From Actinomycetota bacterium (GTDB taxonomy: Bacteria; Actinomycetota; Acidimicrobiia; IMCC26256; PALSA-555): a stretch of 64,000 bases of DNA. The stretch spans positions 1 through 64,000 of the forward strand of contig PLJD01000069.1 of assembly GCA_003140175.1 (NCBI GenBank). Reading direction: 5' to 3'. The translations under genes and the position numbers were made by a program. The notes under the pieces are model-generated. The model searched no databases, was not told where the DNA came from, and saw only the letters and a list, made by a program, of their open reading frames with translations. Below are positions 44,708-53,092 of this stretch, piece after piece; positions within the stretch are counted from its first letter, which is position 1; the number at the start of each line of letters is the position of its first letter.

Positions 44708-45520
44708 ATGAGGCTCGACGGCAAGGTCGCGCTCATCACCGGTTCGACTCGGGGCATCGGGCGCGCCGCGGCGGAGCGCTTCGCTGCCGAGGGGGCGAGC
44801 GTCGTCGTGACGGGCCGCAGCCGCGACACCGGGGCGCAGGTCGAGCGCGGTATCCGCGATGCCGGCGGCGAGGCCACGTACGTCCCGACCGACCTCGGAC
44901 GAGAAGACGAGGTGATCGCCGCGGTCCGAGCGGCGGTCGAACGCTACGGCCGACTGACGACGCTGGTGAACAACGCGGCGCCGACGGAGCTGATGGGTCC
45001 GGGTCGCCTCGACCGGCGTGTCACCGAGCTCACGAACGACGCGTGGGACTCGATCATGCTCGTGGGTCTCAAGGCGGTGATGTGGGCGTGCAAATACTCG
45101 ATTCCCGAGATCGCCAAGGCCGGTGGTGGAGCCATCGTCAACGTTTCGTCTGCCGCCTCGGCTCTCGGCACGCCGGGCCTCGACACCTACACGGCGCTGA
45201 AGGGCGCGCTCAACACCCTGACCCGCTCCATGGCCGTCGAGTACGCGCCCGACAACATTCGGTGCAACGGGATCATCTCGGGCATGGTGCTGAGCAGCGA
45301 AGGAGCGTTCAAGCTGATGGAGGATCCGGTCATTGGACCGGCGACCCGGGCTCTGCACCTGACTCGGCTCGGCATACCCGACGACATCGCGAACGCGGCC
45401 TTGTTCCTGGCATCCGACGAGGCGGCGTTCATTACCGGGGCGCTGGTGCCCGTCGACGGCGGTGTCACCGCCCGGATGCCGGTCCCCGACCTCTCCGCGG
45501 CGGGCGTTGACCTGGGATGA
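44708..45520 (+). CDS. short-chain dehydrogenase/reductase
   Basis: A 270-residue SDR: TGSTRGIGRAAAE cofactor loop, VNNAAP, NVSSAAS and the catalytic YTALK, ending with PVDGGVTARMP. ATG 44708 is preceded by GAGG and matches the family start MRLDGKVALITG. An in-frame GTG at 44636 with a strong AGGAGG would add 24 residues but lies above the likely promoter. It precedes a sugar isomerase-like gene on the same strand. Confidence 0.88.
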   Translation: MRLDGKVALITGSTRGIGRAAAERFAAEGASVVVTGRSRDTGAQVERGIRDAGGEATYVPTDLGREDEVIAAVRAAVERYGRLTTLVNNAAPTELMGPGRLDRRVTELTNDAWDSIMLVGLKAVMWACKYSIPEIAKAGGGAIVNVSSAASALGTPGLDTYTALKGALNTLTRSMAVEYAPDNIRCNGIISGMVLSSEGAFKLMEDPVIGPATRALHLTRLGIPDDIANAALFLASDEAAFITGALVPVDGGVTARMPVPDLSAAGVDLG

Positions 45521-45563
45521 CGACCCGCGCCGATGGTGCGCCCGGCGCTGAGCCGATCGGCTG

Positions 45564-46376
45564 ATGCATCCCCAGCTGTCGGTCAGTGCCGTCTCGTCGT
45601 GGCGGTGGTCACTCGACGAGGACCTCCGGTGCTGGGCCGATCTCGGCGTCGACCAGGTGGGTCTGTCGTTCCGGAAACTTGCGGACGCGGGGGTCGCCGC
45701 GGGAGCGCGGCGGGTCCGAGATGCCGGCCTGCGGGTCACGAACCTCGTCGAGCTGGGTTGGTGGGTCCTCGACGAGCCAGCAACCTGGGGTCCCCAGCAG
45801 GCTCGCCTCCTGAGCGCCCTCGACGCCGCCGCGATGACCGGGGCGCGGTGCCTGGTTCTCACGAGCGGGCCGGCGGGACGCCTAGCCTGGGACGACGCGC
45901 TCGAAGCCCTGGCGGGCGCGATCTCACCGGTGCGGTCCGAGGCGGACGCGCGCGGGATCACCCTCGCGCTGGAGCACACCGGATCGCTGCGGCTCGACCT
46001 CAGCTTCGTGACCACCCTGCGCGACGCGATCGATGCGGCGCGTGCGCTTGGAATCGCGGTCTGCGTCGAGGTGAACTCCTGCTTCGCGGAGCGCGCCCTG
46101 GAGCGCACATTGCGCGCCGACATCGATGCCCTCGCCCATGTCCAGGTGAGCGACTTTGTGATCGGGAGCCGGTGCACACCCGATCGGGCGGTGCCCGGCG
46201 ACGGCGACATTCCGCTGGGGCGCATCGTGACTGCGCTCGTGCGCGCTGGGTACCGCGGCGCGTTTGAACTTGAGCTGGTGGGACCGCGGATCGAGGGCGA
46301 GGGCTACCCGAGCGCGATCCGGCGCGGGGTGGAGCACCTCGAGCGCGTGCTGGCGAGCGCCGAGGCACCCCAATAG
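45564..46376 (+). CDS. sugar phosphate isomerase/epimerase-like TIM-barrel protein
   Basis: A 270-residue AP-endonuclease-2-type TIM barrel with LSVSAVSSWRW, ALEHTG (metal glutamate), CVEVNSCFAE and HVQVSDF, and GAFELELVGPRI near the end. Related enzymes isomerise sugars or act on inositol derivatives using a divalent metal. It lies 43 bases after the SDR gene, suggesting a shared route. Confidence 0.82.
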   Translation: MHPQLSVSAVSSWRWSLDEDLRCWADLGVDQVGLSFRKLADAGVAAGARRVRDAGLRVTNLVELGWWVLDEPATWGPQQARLLSALDAAAMTGARCLVLTSGPAGRLAWDDALEALAGAISPVRSEADARGITLALEHTGSLRLDLSFVTTLRDAIDAARALGIAVCVEVNSCFAERALERTLRADIDALAHVQVSDFVIGSRCTPDRAVPGDGDIPLGRIVTALVRAGYRGAFELELVGPRIEGEGYPSAIRRGVEHLERVLASAEAPQ

Positions 46377-46377
46377 T

Positions 46378-46692
46378 TCAGGCGAACGGGAGACCCTTGG
46401 CCCGCGCCGAGCGGGCGTAGGTCACCTCGGGCGGCCGGGCCAGCAGACCGCCCAAGCGAGCCACGACGTCGCGGACCGCGGCGCTGTCTCGGTGGACGGC
46501 GAGCGCACGGTCGTCGTCGTACACCTCGTAGAAGAGGACGACGTCAGGCTCCTCGGTTGCCTCGTGCATCGCGAAGACCACCGTGCCCGGTTCCGCGGCG
46601 ACGGCGTCATGGAGCGACTCGAAGGCAGCCCGGAGTTCGTCCCGACGGCCCGGTGCCGCCTCGAGTCGGGTGAACACGGCGATCGGCGCCAC
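46378..46692 (-). CDS. antibiotic biosynthesis monooxygenase (ABM) domain protein
   Basis: A 104-residue dimeric alpha/beta-barrel protein with IAVFTRLEAAPGRRDEL and VVLFYEVYDDDRALAVHRDS typical of the ABM/YgiN group, often cofactor-free quinol oxygenases. GTG 46692 is chosen because a TACCCT -10 lies six bases upstream; longer starts would sit above the promoter. It ends one base from the convergent isomerase. Confidence 0.82.
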   Translation of the reverse strand: MAPIAVFTRLEAAPGRRDELRAAFESLHDAVAAEPGTVVFAMHEATEEPDVVLFYEVYDDDRALAVHRDSAAVRDVVARLGGLLARPPEVTYARSARAKGLPFA

Positions 46693-46698
46693 GGACGG

Positions 46699-46704
46699 AG
46701 GGTA
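46699..46704 (-). promoter_or_regulatory. -10 element TACCCT, leaderless ABM gene
   Basis: The minus strand reads TACCCT, six bases, then GTG 46692. Confidence 0.45.
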
Positions 46705-46889
46705 TGCCGATCGCTCCCCGTCGGCCACGAAGGAGCCAACCCCCAAGACGATCACTCAACTCGGCGGCAACTCGGCGACCCTCCGGGTCATCGGCGCCGC
46801 CGCGTGGGGCGAGCTCCTCGCCCGGATTCCTCGCCCAGGAACAGGTCGTGGGTCAGTTAGAAACGGGCCCACTCCCCAGGATCGTGGCT

Positions 46890-46910
46890 GGTACCGCCAA
46901 ACGGTACCCT
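46890..46910 (+). promoter_or_regulatory. inverted repeat overlapping the arsC -10 (putative operator)
   Basis: GGTACCG (46890-46896) and CGGTACC (46902-46908) are perfect inverted arms around ccaaa; the right arm overlaps the -10 TACCCT (46905-46910), which lies six bases before GTG 46917. A bound regulator would block the promoter. Confidence 0.5.
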
Positions 46911-46916
46911 GCGGGC

Positions 46917-47273
46917 GTGGCGGATCTGCTCGTGTACCACAACCCGGTGTGCTCGAAGTCTCGGGGCGCCATCGAGATCCTGAGCGAGCGGGGCGCCGAC
47001 GTCGAGGTGATCCAGTACCTGCAGGCACCCCCGGACCGTGCCGCGCTCGAGCGCATCGTGGACGCCATCGACGAGCCACCCGCGGCGCTGGTGCGCCACG
47101 ACGACCGGTTTCGCGAGCTGGGCCTCGACCCGGACTCCTACCAGGAGCGCGACGCGGTCATCACGCTGCTGCTCGAGCACCCGGAGCTCCTGCAACGACC
47201 GGTGATCATTCGCGACGGACGGGGCGTCATCGCCCGGCCTTCGGAGCGGGTGCTCGAGCTGCTCGACGACTAG
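46917..47273 (+). CDS. arsC: arsenate reductase (ArsC, Spx/thioredoxin-fold type)
   Basis: The 118-residue protein has the catalytic Cys12 in NPVCSKSRGA and the family RPVIIRDGRGV strand; length is normal for E. coli-type ArsC/YffB. It reduces arsenate to arsenite using a small thiol, or acts as a related thiol reductase. It is apparently leaderless at GTG 46917 with an inverted repeat over the promoter. No arsenite pump or ArsR is near. An acyl-CoA dehydrogenase gene follows after 11 bases. Confidence 0.87.
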   Translation: MADLLVYHNPVCSKSRGAIEILSERGADVEVIQYLQAPPDRAALERIVDAIDEPPAALVRHDDRFRELGLDPDSYQERDAVITLLLEHPELLQRPVIIRDGRGVIARPSERVLELLDD

Positions 47274-47284
47274 GGAGGGACACG

Positions 47285-48559
47285 ATGCCCGACGTCAGCG
47301 AGGATTCCGTACGCACCGAGCTGGGGGGCTGGCTCCGCGAGTCGTGGGACCCCGACCTGACGGTCGCAGAATGGTGGGCCCGCCTCGCCGAGTCGGGCTG
47401 GGCCGTCCCGACCTGGCCGACGGCGTGGCTGGGCCGCGACCTGCCCCGCGGGCTGGTCGGAGTCGTGGTCGCCGAGCTGCGCGCCGCGGGTGCCATCGGA
47501 CCGCCGGCCGGACTGGGGATGCTCTTGGCGGGCCCGACGATCCTGGCGCACGGCACCGACGAGCAGCGTGACCGGTACCTGCGCCCGATCGTCACTGGTG
47601 AGGAGGGCTGGTGCCAGCTCTTCAGCGAGCCCGGCGCCGGGTCGGACCTGGCGAGTCTGCAGACCCGCGCGACACGCGACGGCGACGAATGGGTGGTCGA
47701 CGGCCAGAAGGTGTGGACCTCGGGTGCCACGATCGCCGACCTCGGGATGCTTCTGGCCCGTACCAACCCCGACGCGCCGAAGCACCAGGGCATCAGTTAC
47801 TTCTTGTTCCCCATGGACCAGGACGGCGTCGAGGTTCGGCCACTACGCGAGATGACCGGCCGCGCGCTGTTCAGCGAGGTGTTCCTCGACAACGCCCGGG
47901 TCGCCGATGGGGCGGTCCTCGGCGGGGTCGGTCAGGGTTGGATCGTCGCCAACACGACGTTGGGTGCCGAGCGGGCCGGTCTCGGCACGGGCGGCTCCGG
48001 TGCCGGCGGCGCGGCCTTCCCGGGTCGAAAGGGCGGCATGCTCCAGCAACGGGCCGGGGACCTCGCCGAGCGAGCGGGCCGGGGTGGGGTGCAGCCGAGC
48101 GCGTTCGGGCGGGCGTTCACGGTCCTGAGCGAGCTCGCCGAGAAGCTGGGTCGCGGCGGCGACCCGGTGCTGCGCCAGCGGCTCGCCGAGCTCTACATGC
48201 TGAACGAGGTCGGGCGCATGACGGCGCTGCGCGTCAAGGCGGCGCGGGTGGCGGGACGCGGGCCGGGGCCCGAGGCCAACACCGCCAAGCTGCTCATGAG
48301 CCGGATCGCGCGCCTCGCCCGGGACCTCGGGCCCGAGGTGCTGGGCCCCGAGGGGATGCTCCTCGGTCCGGACACGACCGGCGGCGGCGTGGTGCAGGAG
48401 ATGACGCTGTTCGCCCCAGCCCCGTCGATCTACGGCGGGACGGACGAGATCCAAAAGAACATCATCGGCGAGCGGGTCCTCGGGCTTCCGAAAGAGCCGG
48501 GCCCTGACAAGGCGACGCCGTTCAACGAGCTCAAGGTGGGCACCCAGCCCGGCGGGTGA
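47285..48559 (+). CDS. acyl-CoA dehydrogenase (long alpha-type chain)
   Basis: A 424-residue chain with CQLFSEPGAGSDLASL, GQKVWTSGATIADLGM and the ending YGGTDEIQKNIIGERVLGLPKE. A Gly-rich insertion near residues 235-260 (GTGGSGAGGAAFPGRKGG) is longer than in its paralogues. ATG 47285 has an AGGGAGG ribosome site. It follows arsC closely and is followed by an acyl-ACP thioesterase-like gene. Confidence 0.89.
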   Translation: MPDVSEDSVRTELGGWLRESWDPDLTVAEWWARLAESGWAVPTWPTAWLGRDLPRGLVGVVVAELRAAGAIGPPAGLGMLLAGPTILAHGTDEQRDRYLRPIVTGEEGWCQLFSEPGAGSDLASLQTRATRDGDEWVVDGQKVWTSGATIADLGMLLARTNPDAPKHQGISYFLFPMDQDGVEVRPLREMTGRALFSEVFLDNARVADGAVLGGVGQGWIVANTTLGAERAGLGTGGSGAGGAAFPGRKGGMLQQRAGDLAERAGRGGVQPSAFGRAFTVLSELAEKLGRGGDPVLRQRLAELYMLNEVGRMTALRVKAARVAGRGPGPEANTAKLLMSRIARLARDLGPEVLGPEGMLLGPDTTGGGVVQEMTLFAPAPSIYGGTDEIQKNIIGERVLGLPKEPGPDKATPFNELKVGTQPGG

Positions 48560-48614
48560 TCGTCGGCGTTGCGCGTCGGCGCGTCCGCCGAGCACGAGCG
48601 TGCGAGCATGCGGG

Positions 48615-49361
48615 ATGGCCTCGCCGTTGCGGATCGACCCCGACGAGTTCGTCCCGCTGCCGGCGGTCGGGCGTCGCATCACGGTGCGGCGAACGGTGCG
48701 GCTGCGTGACGTCACCGCGTCGGGGCGGCTGCGCCTCGACGCGCTCGCCGGCTACCTCCAGGATGTGGCGGGCGACGACGTCGACGATGCCGGGCTGGTC
48801 GGCGCGTGGGTGCTCCGCCGCCTCGTCCTGGCCTTCGGCGACCTCCCGACGCTGCGCGACGAGGTGGAGCTGACCACCTTCTGCAGTGGGTATGGGAGCC
48901 GCTGGGCGGAGCGGCGCACCATCGTCACGGTCGCGGGTCGGGCTTCGGTGGAGGCGGTGGCGCTCTGGGTCTATGTCGACAGCGAGGGCCGTTCGATGCG
49001 GTTGCGCGACTGGTTCTTCGACCAGTACCGGGAGGCGGCGGGTGACCGGCGGGTCACCAGCCGGTTGCGCCTCCCTGGCCGTCCCCCGCCTGACTGCGCG
49101 GTGCGGGCCTGGCCGTTGCGGGTCACCGACGTGGATGTCCTCGCGCACGTCAACAACGCCGCGTCGTGGGCGGCGGTCGAGGACGAGCTCGAGCGGCGCT
49201 GCCCGGGTCGAGCCCTGGTGCGCGCCGAGATGGAGTACCGGGCGCCGGTGGATCTCGGCGACGCGGTCGTGCTGTGTTCGGCGCTTCGCTCGGACGCGTT
49301 GGAGTGCTGGCTGACCTGCGGCGATGACGTGCGGACGACTGCGATCGTCAGCGTGGGCTGA
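48615..49361 (+). CDS. acyl-ACP thioesterase-like protein (double hotdog)
   Basis: A 248-residue protein made of two hotdog halves, the first with RLDALAGYLQDVAGDD and the second with VTDVDVLAHVNNAASWAAVEDEL, the latter matching the acyl-ACP/acyl-CoA thioesterase N-x-H-x-N region. It should hydrolyse fatty acyl thioesters. ATG 48615 is preferred to GTG 48600. It follows the acyl-CoA dehydrogenase by 55 bases. Confidence 0.82.
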   Translation: MASPLRIDPDEFVPLPAVGRRITVRRTVRLRDVTASGRLRLDALAGYLQDVAGDDVDDAGLVGAWVLRRLVLAFGDLPTLRDEVELTTFCSGYGSRWAERRTIVTVAGRASVEAVALWVYVDSEGRSMRLRDWFFDQYREAAGDRRVTSRLRLPGRPPPDCAVRAWPLRVTDVDVLAHVNNAASWAAVEDELERRCPGRALVRAEMEYRAPVDLGDAVVLCSALRSDALECWLTCGDDVRTTAIVSVG

Positions 49362-49383
49362 GTCGACTCCGCCCGGACTCGGC
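49357..49383. terminator. hairpin between convergent thioesterase and HTH genes
   Basis: GCTGAGTC (49357-49364) pairs with GACTCGGC (49376-49383), eight pairs with one G-U and an 11-base loop. The thioesterase TGA is in the left arm. Confidence 0.4.
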
Positions 49384-49393
49384 GGTCAGCGCC

Positions 49394-51397
49394 TCACAGG
49401 GCGGCGACCCGAAACGACTCGATGGTCACCTCGGTCGTGGACCAGGCCTGGATGCCGACCCGGTCGCCGCGGCAGGGCTCCCGGCCCAGCTCGACGGTGC
49501 AGCGGCTCAAGCCGGCGACGGTGAGCACGGGCTCCCCGTCGACGACGACGCTCAGCTGGTCGGCGCGCAGCGTCAGCTCGAGGACGTGTCGCCCGGCGAG
49601 CTGGGCGGGGTCGGTGACCGCGGCTTGCGCGAGGGGGCGCCAATGCTGGCGGTTGCCCTCCCAGAGCCGGACGAGGTAACCGCCACCGCCGGCCACCGGG
49701 TCGACATCGAAGGAGTAGCCGGTGATGCGCTCGCCGTCGTCGGTCGAGGCGCGGAACATGATCCCGAAGCCGGATCCGGCGCGGAAGTCGACCGTGGTCT
49801 CGATGACGCAGTCGGCGGGTGCGCGCAGGTCGGTGAGGGCCCAGCGGGCATCGGCGCGGCGGAGCGCCAACGTGCCGTCGTCGGCCATCGCGGTCGCGGG
49901 GAAGATGCCGCCGATCTGCCAGTGGGCGCCGGCCCGCTCGAAGCGGGGGGTCGGGGCGACCTCGGGCGGGGCGGCCGGGCCGCGCTGGTTTTCTGCACTC
50001 CAGGCGATCGGCGTCACCTCGGGAGCGACCGCCGGGGAGGCGTCGCTGATGGGGGTGGCGATGCGGTGGCCGACGGGGTCCGCGTCGGGCCGCGAGGGTG
50101 CCTCGATGTCGGCGAGGGGGTCGTCCACGACGATGGCATCGAGGACCGAGATGCCCAGGTCGGCGGCGTCGCGTCCCGCCAGCTCGGAGGGCTGGTGTGC
50201 CGGGGTGGGCAGCGCGAACGGGTCGTCGACGAACTGCCCGGACCCGTTCGGGCTCGGGGGGTCGCCGATCGGGTCGAACGGCGAGCGGACGTCGCTGGGC
50301 ACGTCGAGCGCGGGGGTGGGTGCTGGTGCCTGGGCGGTCGGAATGGCGAACGGGTCGGGTGGCAGCGGCAGGGGAGCGAGCGGGTCACCGGTGGGTGCGG
50401 GACCGAAGGGGTCCCGGAGCGCGGCCGCGGCGGCGGCGGTGGGGTCGACCGGACCGGCGAAGGGATCGGACGGCCCGATCCCGGGCTGGGGACGGGCGGG
50501 ATCGGCGAACCCGTCCGGGGCGCGTCCCGGGTCGACGAAGTGGGGTGCCGGGGGGGCCGGGGCCGCTGGGGGGGCGGGGAGGTCCGGTGCGATCCCCGGC
50601 GCGAAGGATTGGGTCTCGAGCGGGGGCCACGCCGACGGTGCGCCCGGGTCGGGCGGGGCGAGGAACGGCGTGCCGTTCGCTGGCGCGGCGCCGTTGGGCG
50701 TCGGGAACCCGTCCGGGTTGGGCGCGGGCGGCGACCCGAACGGGTCGGCGGGGCCGGGCCGGCCGAAGAACGCCTCGACGTCCGGCGGGACGTCGCCGCC
50801 GGCGAGCGAGGCATACGGATCGTTGGGGAGGGCGCCGGGCATCCCGCCCATGCCACTCGGCAAGGACAAGGGCGGCAGGATCATGGCCCGGAGGCGGGCG
50901 GCCTCCGCTGGCGACGCGCCGATGAGCTCGACGAGGCGACGCTCGATGTTTTCGGGTGTGCCGCCGAGAGCGTCGGCGAGCGCGGCGAGATCGGAGTTGC
51001 GCAGCGGGACGCGGCTGCCGGGGGGAAGGTTCCGCAGCTCGTAGATCATCGAGAGGTACTCGCGCAGGAGCCCGTCGGGCTCCCCGGGATTGCGCAGCCG
51101 GCGGACCGTGTCGCCGATGCCGATGGTCGACAAGTCGGAGCTGATCTGCAGCGGGTCGCGGCTGGGGAGCAGCTCGCCCACGTCGACGCCGCACGACCCG
51201 GCGAGACACCACAGATCGCTCTCGGGGACGGCGACTCTTCCTCGCTCGTAGGCGACGAGTTCCCGGCGGGTCAGGCCCGCGGAGCGCGCCACGGCGCTGC
51301 GGGACAGACCCTGTTGCTTGCGTACCTGGCGAAGATTGCGGCCCACGACCTTCCCGGAAGGCTGCTCAGCTGCTTCCCGCTCCACCGCTTTAGCCAT
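49394..51397 (-). CDS. XRE-family HTH protein with proline-rich linker and C-terminal LamG/DUF1080-like beta-sandwich
   Basis: The 667-residue protein has an N-terminal helix-turn-helix (about 16-75: NLRQVRKQQGLSRSAVARSAG), a helical region to about 180, a roughly 280-residue Pro/Asp/Gly-rich disordered linker (about 185-475) and a C-terminal beta-sandwich (about 490-667) with FRAGSGFGIMFRASTDDGE, YLVRLWEGNRQHWRP and VVVDGEPVLTVAG, resembling concanavalin-like domains of the 3-keto-disaccharide hydrolase/LamG type. No membrane segment is present, so it looks like a cytoplasmic DNA-binding protein with a sugar-binding-like sensor. It is divergent from an SDR gene. Confidence 0.75.
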   Translation of the reverse strand: MAKAVEREAAEQPSGKVVGRNLRQVRKQQGLSRSAVARSAGLTRRELVAYERGRVAVPESDLWCLAGSCGVDVGELLPSRDPLQISSDLSTIGIGDTVRRLRNPGEPDGLLREYLSMIYELRNLPPGSRVPLRNSDLAALADALGGTPENIERRLVELIGASPAEAARLRAMILPPLSLPSGMGGMPGALPNDPYASLAGGDVPPDVEAFFGRPGPADPFGSPPAPNPDGFPTPNGAAPANGTPFLAPPDPGAPSAWPPLETQSFAPGIAPDLPAPPAAPAPPAPHFVDPGRAPDGFADPARPQPGIGPSDPFAGPVDPTAAAAAALRDPFGPAPTGDPLAPLPLPPDPFAIPTAQAPAPTPALDVPSDVRSPFDPIGDPPSPNGSGQFVDDPFALPTPAHQPSELAGRDAADLGISVLDAIVVDDPLADIEAPSRPDADPVGHRIATPISDASPAVAPEVTPIAWSAENQRGPAAPPEVAPTPRFERAGAHWQIGGIFPATAMADDGTLALRRADARWALTDLRAPADCVIETTVDFRAGSGFGIMFRASTDDGERITGYSFDVDPVAGGGGYLVRLWEGNRQHWRPLAQAAVTDPAQLAGRHVLELTLRADQLSVVVDGEPVLTVAGLSRCTVELGREPCRGDRVGIQAWSTTEVTIESFRVAAL

Positions 51398-51422
51398 AGG
51401 TCGCGTATCGGCGCGGCGGCGG

Positions 51423-51443
51423 CGCCCCTAAAGGGCGTATGGT
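51423..51443. promoter_or_regulatory. inverted repeat plus -10 in HTH/SDR divergent region
   Basis: CGCCC-ctaaa-GGGCG (51423-51437) directly abuts TATGGT (51438-51443), a plausible -10 for the SDR gene at 51476. The repeat is a candidate operator for the adjacent HTH protein. Confidence 0.35.
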
Positions 51444-51475
51444 CCGGCGCCCGACGGACCTGGAGGGAGCACACG

Positions 51476-52246
51476 ATGGCTGAGCAGGGATCCGGCTTCG
51501 ACGGCAAGGTGGTCCTGGTCACCGGCGGCGCCTCGGGCCTCGGCCAGGCGGCGGTCGGCCTGCTCGTCGGCCGCGGTGCCCGGGTCGTGGTGGCCGACCT
51601 GCAGCGGGACCGGGGCGAGCAGGTCGTGGCCGACGCCCAGGCGGCCGACGGCGAGGCCGTGTTCTGCGCCACCGACGTCACCAAGGAGGAGGACGTCGCC
51701 GCCGCGGTGGCCACCGCGCTCGACACCTGGGGTCGTCTCGACGGTGCCCTCAACAACGCGGGGACGACCGGCCCGTCGAACACCACGGTGGACTACACGC
51801 TCGAGGACTGGAACCGTGTCCTGACGCTGAACCTGACCTCGGTGTTCCTCTGCCTCAAGCACGAGATCCCACCCATGGTCGCTCAGGGCGGCGGCGCGAT
51901 CGTGAACACGTCGTCGGGAGCCGGCCTGGTCGGCTTCGCCGGGCTGCCCGCCTACGTGGCGAGCAAACACGGCGTGATCGGCATCACCCGCGCCGCGGCA
52001 CTCGAGTATGTGCGCAGCGGTGTGCGGATCAACGCCGTGTGTCCGGGGAGCACCCGCACCCCGATGCTCGAAGGGTTCATGGGTGGCGACCCGGCCATCG
52101 AGCGGGCGATGGCGCAGTCCGCCCCGATCGGACGACTGGCCCGCCCCGAAGAGATCGCCCAGGCCATGGTGTGGCTGCTGTCCGACGCCGCGTCGTTCAT
52201 GGTTGGCCACGCACTCGCGGTCGACGGCGGCGCCGTCGTCATGTGA
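51476..52246 (+). CDS. short-chain dehydrogenase/reductase
   Basis: A 256-residue classical SDR: TGGASGLGQAA, NNAGTTG, NTSSGAG, catalytic YVASK, and the family ending GHALAVDGGAVVM. ATG 51476 has a GGAGGGAG ribosome site. It is divergent from the HTH/beta-sandwich gene, whose product may regulate it, and converges on a PhyH oxygenase. Confidence 0.9.
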   Translation: MAEQGSGFDGKVVLVTGGASGLGQAAVGLLVGRGARVVVADLQRDRGEQVVADAQAADGEAVFCATDVTKEEDVAAAVATALDTWGRLDGALNNAGTTGPSNTTVDYTLEDWNRVLTLNLTSVFLCLKHEIPPMVAQGGGAIVNTSSGAGLVGFAGLPAYVASKHGVIGITRAAALEYVRSGVRINAVCPGSTRTPMLEGFMGGDPAIERAMAQSAPIGRLARPEEIAQAMVWLLSDAASFMVGHALAVDGGAVVM

Positions 52247-52255
52247 CCCGATCGC

Positions 52256-53068
52256 TCAGATCTGGTCCCACACCATCGCGTCCTCGGTCGGCGCGTCGCC
52301 GAGCATCTCCACCGGATCGTGCTTGTCGATGTGGCCCATCAGCCCCGAGTAGATGCCGTAGCCGACGAGGCGTCGCAGCCGCGGCGAGAAACCAGCCGCG
52401 ATCTCGCGCGGGACGCCCAGCTGCTGGTTCTCCTGCTGGCGGATCCAGCCGGCGCAATAGTTCATCGCGATGCCGATGCGGCGCTCGTCGGTCTGGTTGG
52501 CGCCACCCCCGTGCCAGAGGCTGCCGTGCCAGACGAGCACGCTCCCCTTCGGCATCTCGGCGGGGATCGAGTCGTACGCCGAGACGAAGTCCGGTGAGCA
52601 GTCCGCCCGGTGGGTCCCCGGGATGATCCGCGTCGCGCCGTTGCGTTCCGTGAAGTCGGTCAGCGCCCACATCGTGTTGCACACCGTCGGCACGTGCGGC
52701 TTGGGCAGCGGGATGAGCTGGTCATCCGCATGGATGGGCTGTGCCTGCTCGCCGGGCAGGATCGTGATCGAGGACAGCGACGACACCAAACAGCCCGGAT
52801 CGAGCACGCGCTCCACGACGGGGAGCACCTCGTCGTAGACCGGGACCTGCTCGTACAGCGGGCCGAAGGCCAGGAGGTTGTACACGCGCAGCGTCCGCGA
52901 TCCCTCAAAGCTGTTCTCCGACGGTTGGATCTCATAGCCGCGCTCCAGGCGACCCAAGTCCTCGGCGAGCGCGTCGATGAGGGCAGGGTCGATCGCGTGC
53001 TCGAGAATCGTGTAGCCGTCGCGTTCGATGGCGGCGACGTGCTGGTCGATCACGGCAGCGTCGGGCAC
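52256..53068 (-). CDS. phytanoyl-CoA dioxygenase (PhyH) family protein
   Basis: The 270-residue Fe(II)/2-oxoglutarate oxygenase has the metal-binding HADDQLIP (HxD) and a later distal histidine in LWHGGGANQTDERR with the 2-oxoglutarate arginine. It would hydroxylate an acyl-CoA or another small molecule. GTG 53068 is exactly seven bases from a TAGCCT -10 (leaderless) and shares a bidirectional promoter with the hexapeptide protein gene. Confidence 0.87.
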   Translation of the reverse strand: MPDAAVIDQHVAAIERDGYTILEHAIDPALIDALAEDLGRLERGYEIQPSENSFEGSRTLRVYNLLAFGPLYEQVPVYDEVLPVVERVLDPGCLVSSLSSITILPGEQAQPIHADDQLIPLPKPHVPTVCNTMWALTDFTERNGATRIIPGTHRADCSPDFVSAYDSIPAEMPKGSVLVWHGSLWHGGGANQTDERRIGIAMNYCAGWIRQQENQQLGVPREIAAGFSPRLRRLVGYGIYSGLMGHIDKHDPVEMLGDAPTEDAMVWDQI

Positions 53069-53075
53069 GCCCGCG

Positions 53076-53085
53076 AGGCTACCGT
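53076..53085. promoter_or_regulatory. bidirectional leaderless promoter core AGGCTACCGT
   Basis: The minus-strand -10 TAGCCT and plus-strand -10 TACCGT share one TA step. Each is exactly seven bases from its GTG start, and the whole intergenic region is only 24 bases. Confidence 0.6.
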
Positions 53086-53092
53086 CACCGCC

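Noticed and set aside
26940..46692. A secondary-metabolite cluster
   Set aside because: P450, SDRs, a diiron protein and an ABM protein occur, but they are scattered, separated by housekeeping genes, and there is no polyketide, peptide or terpene synthase.
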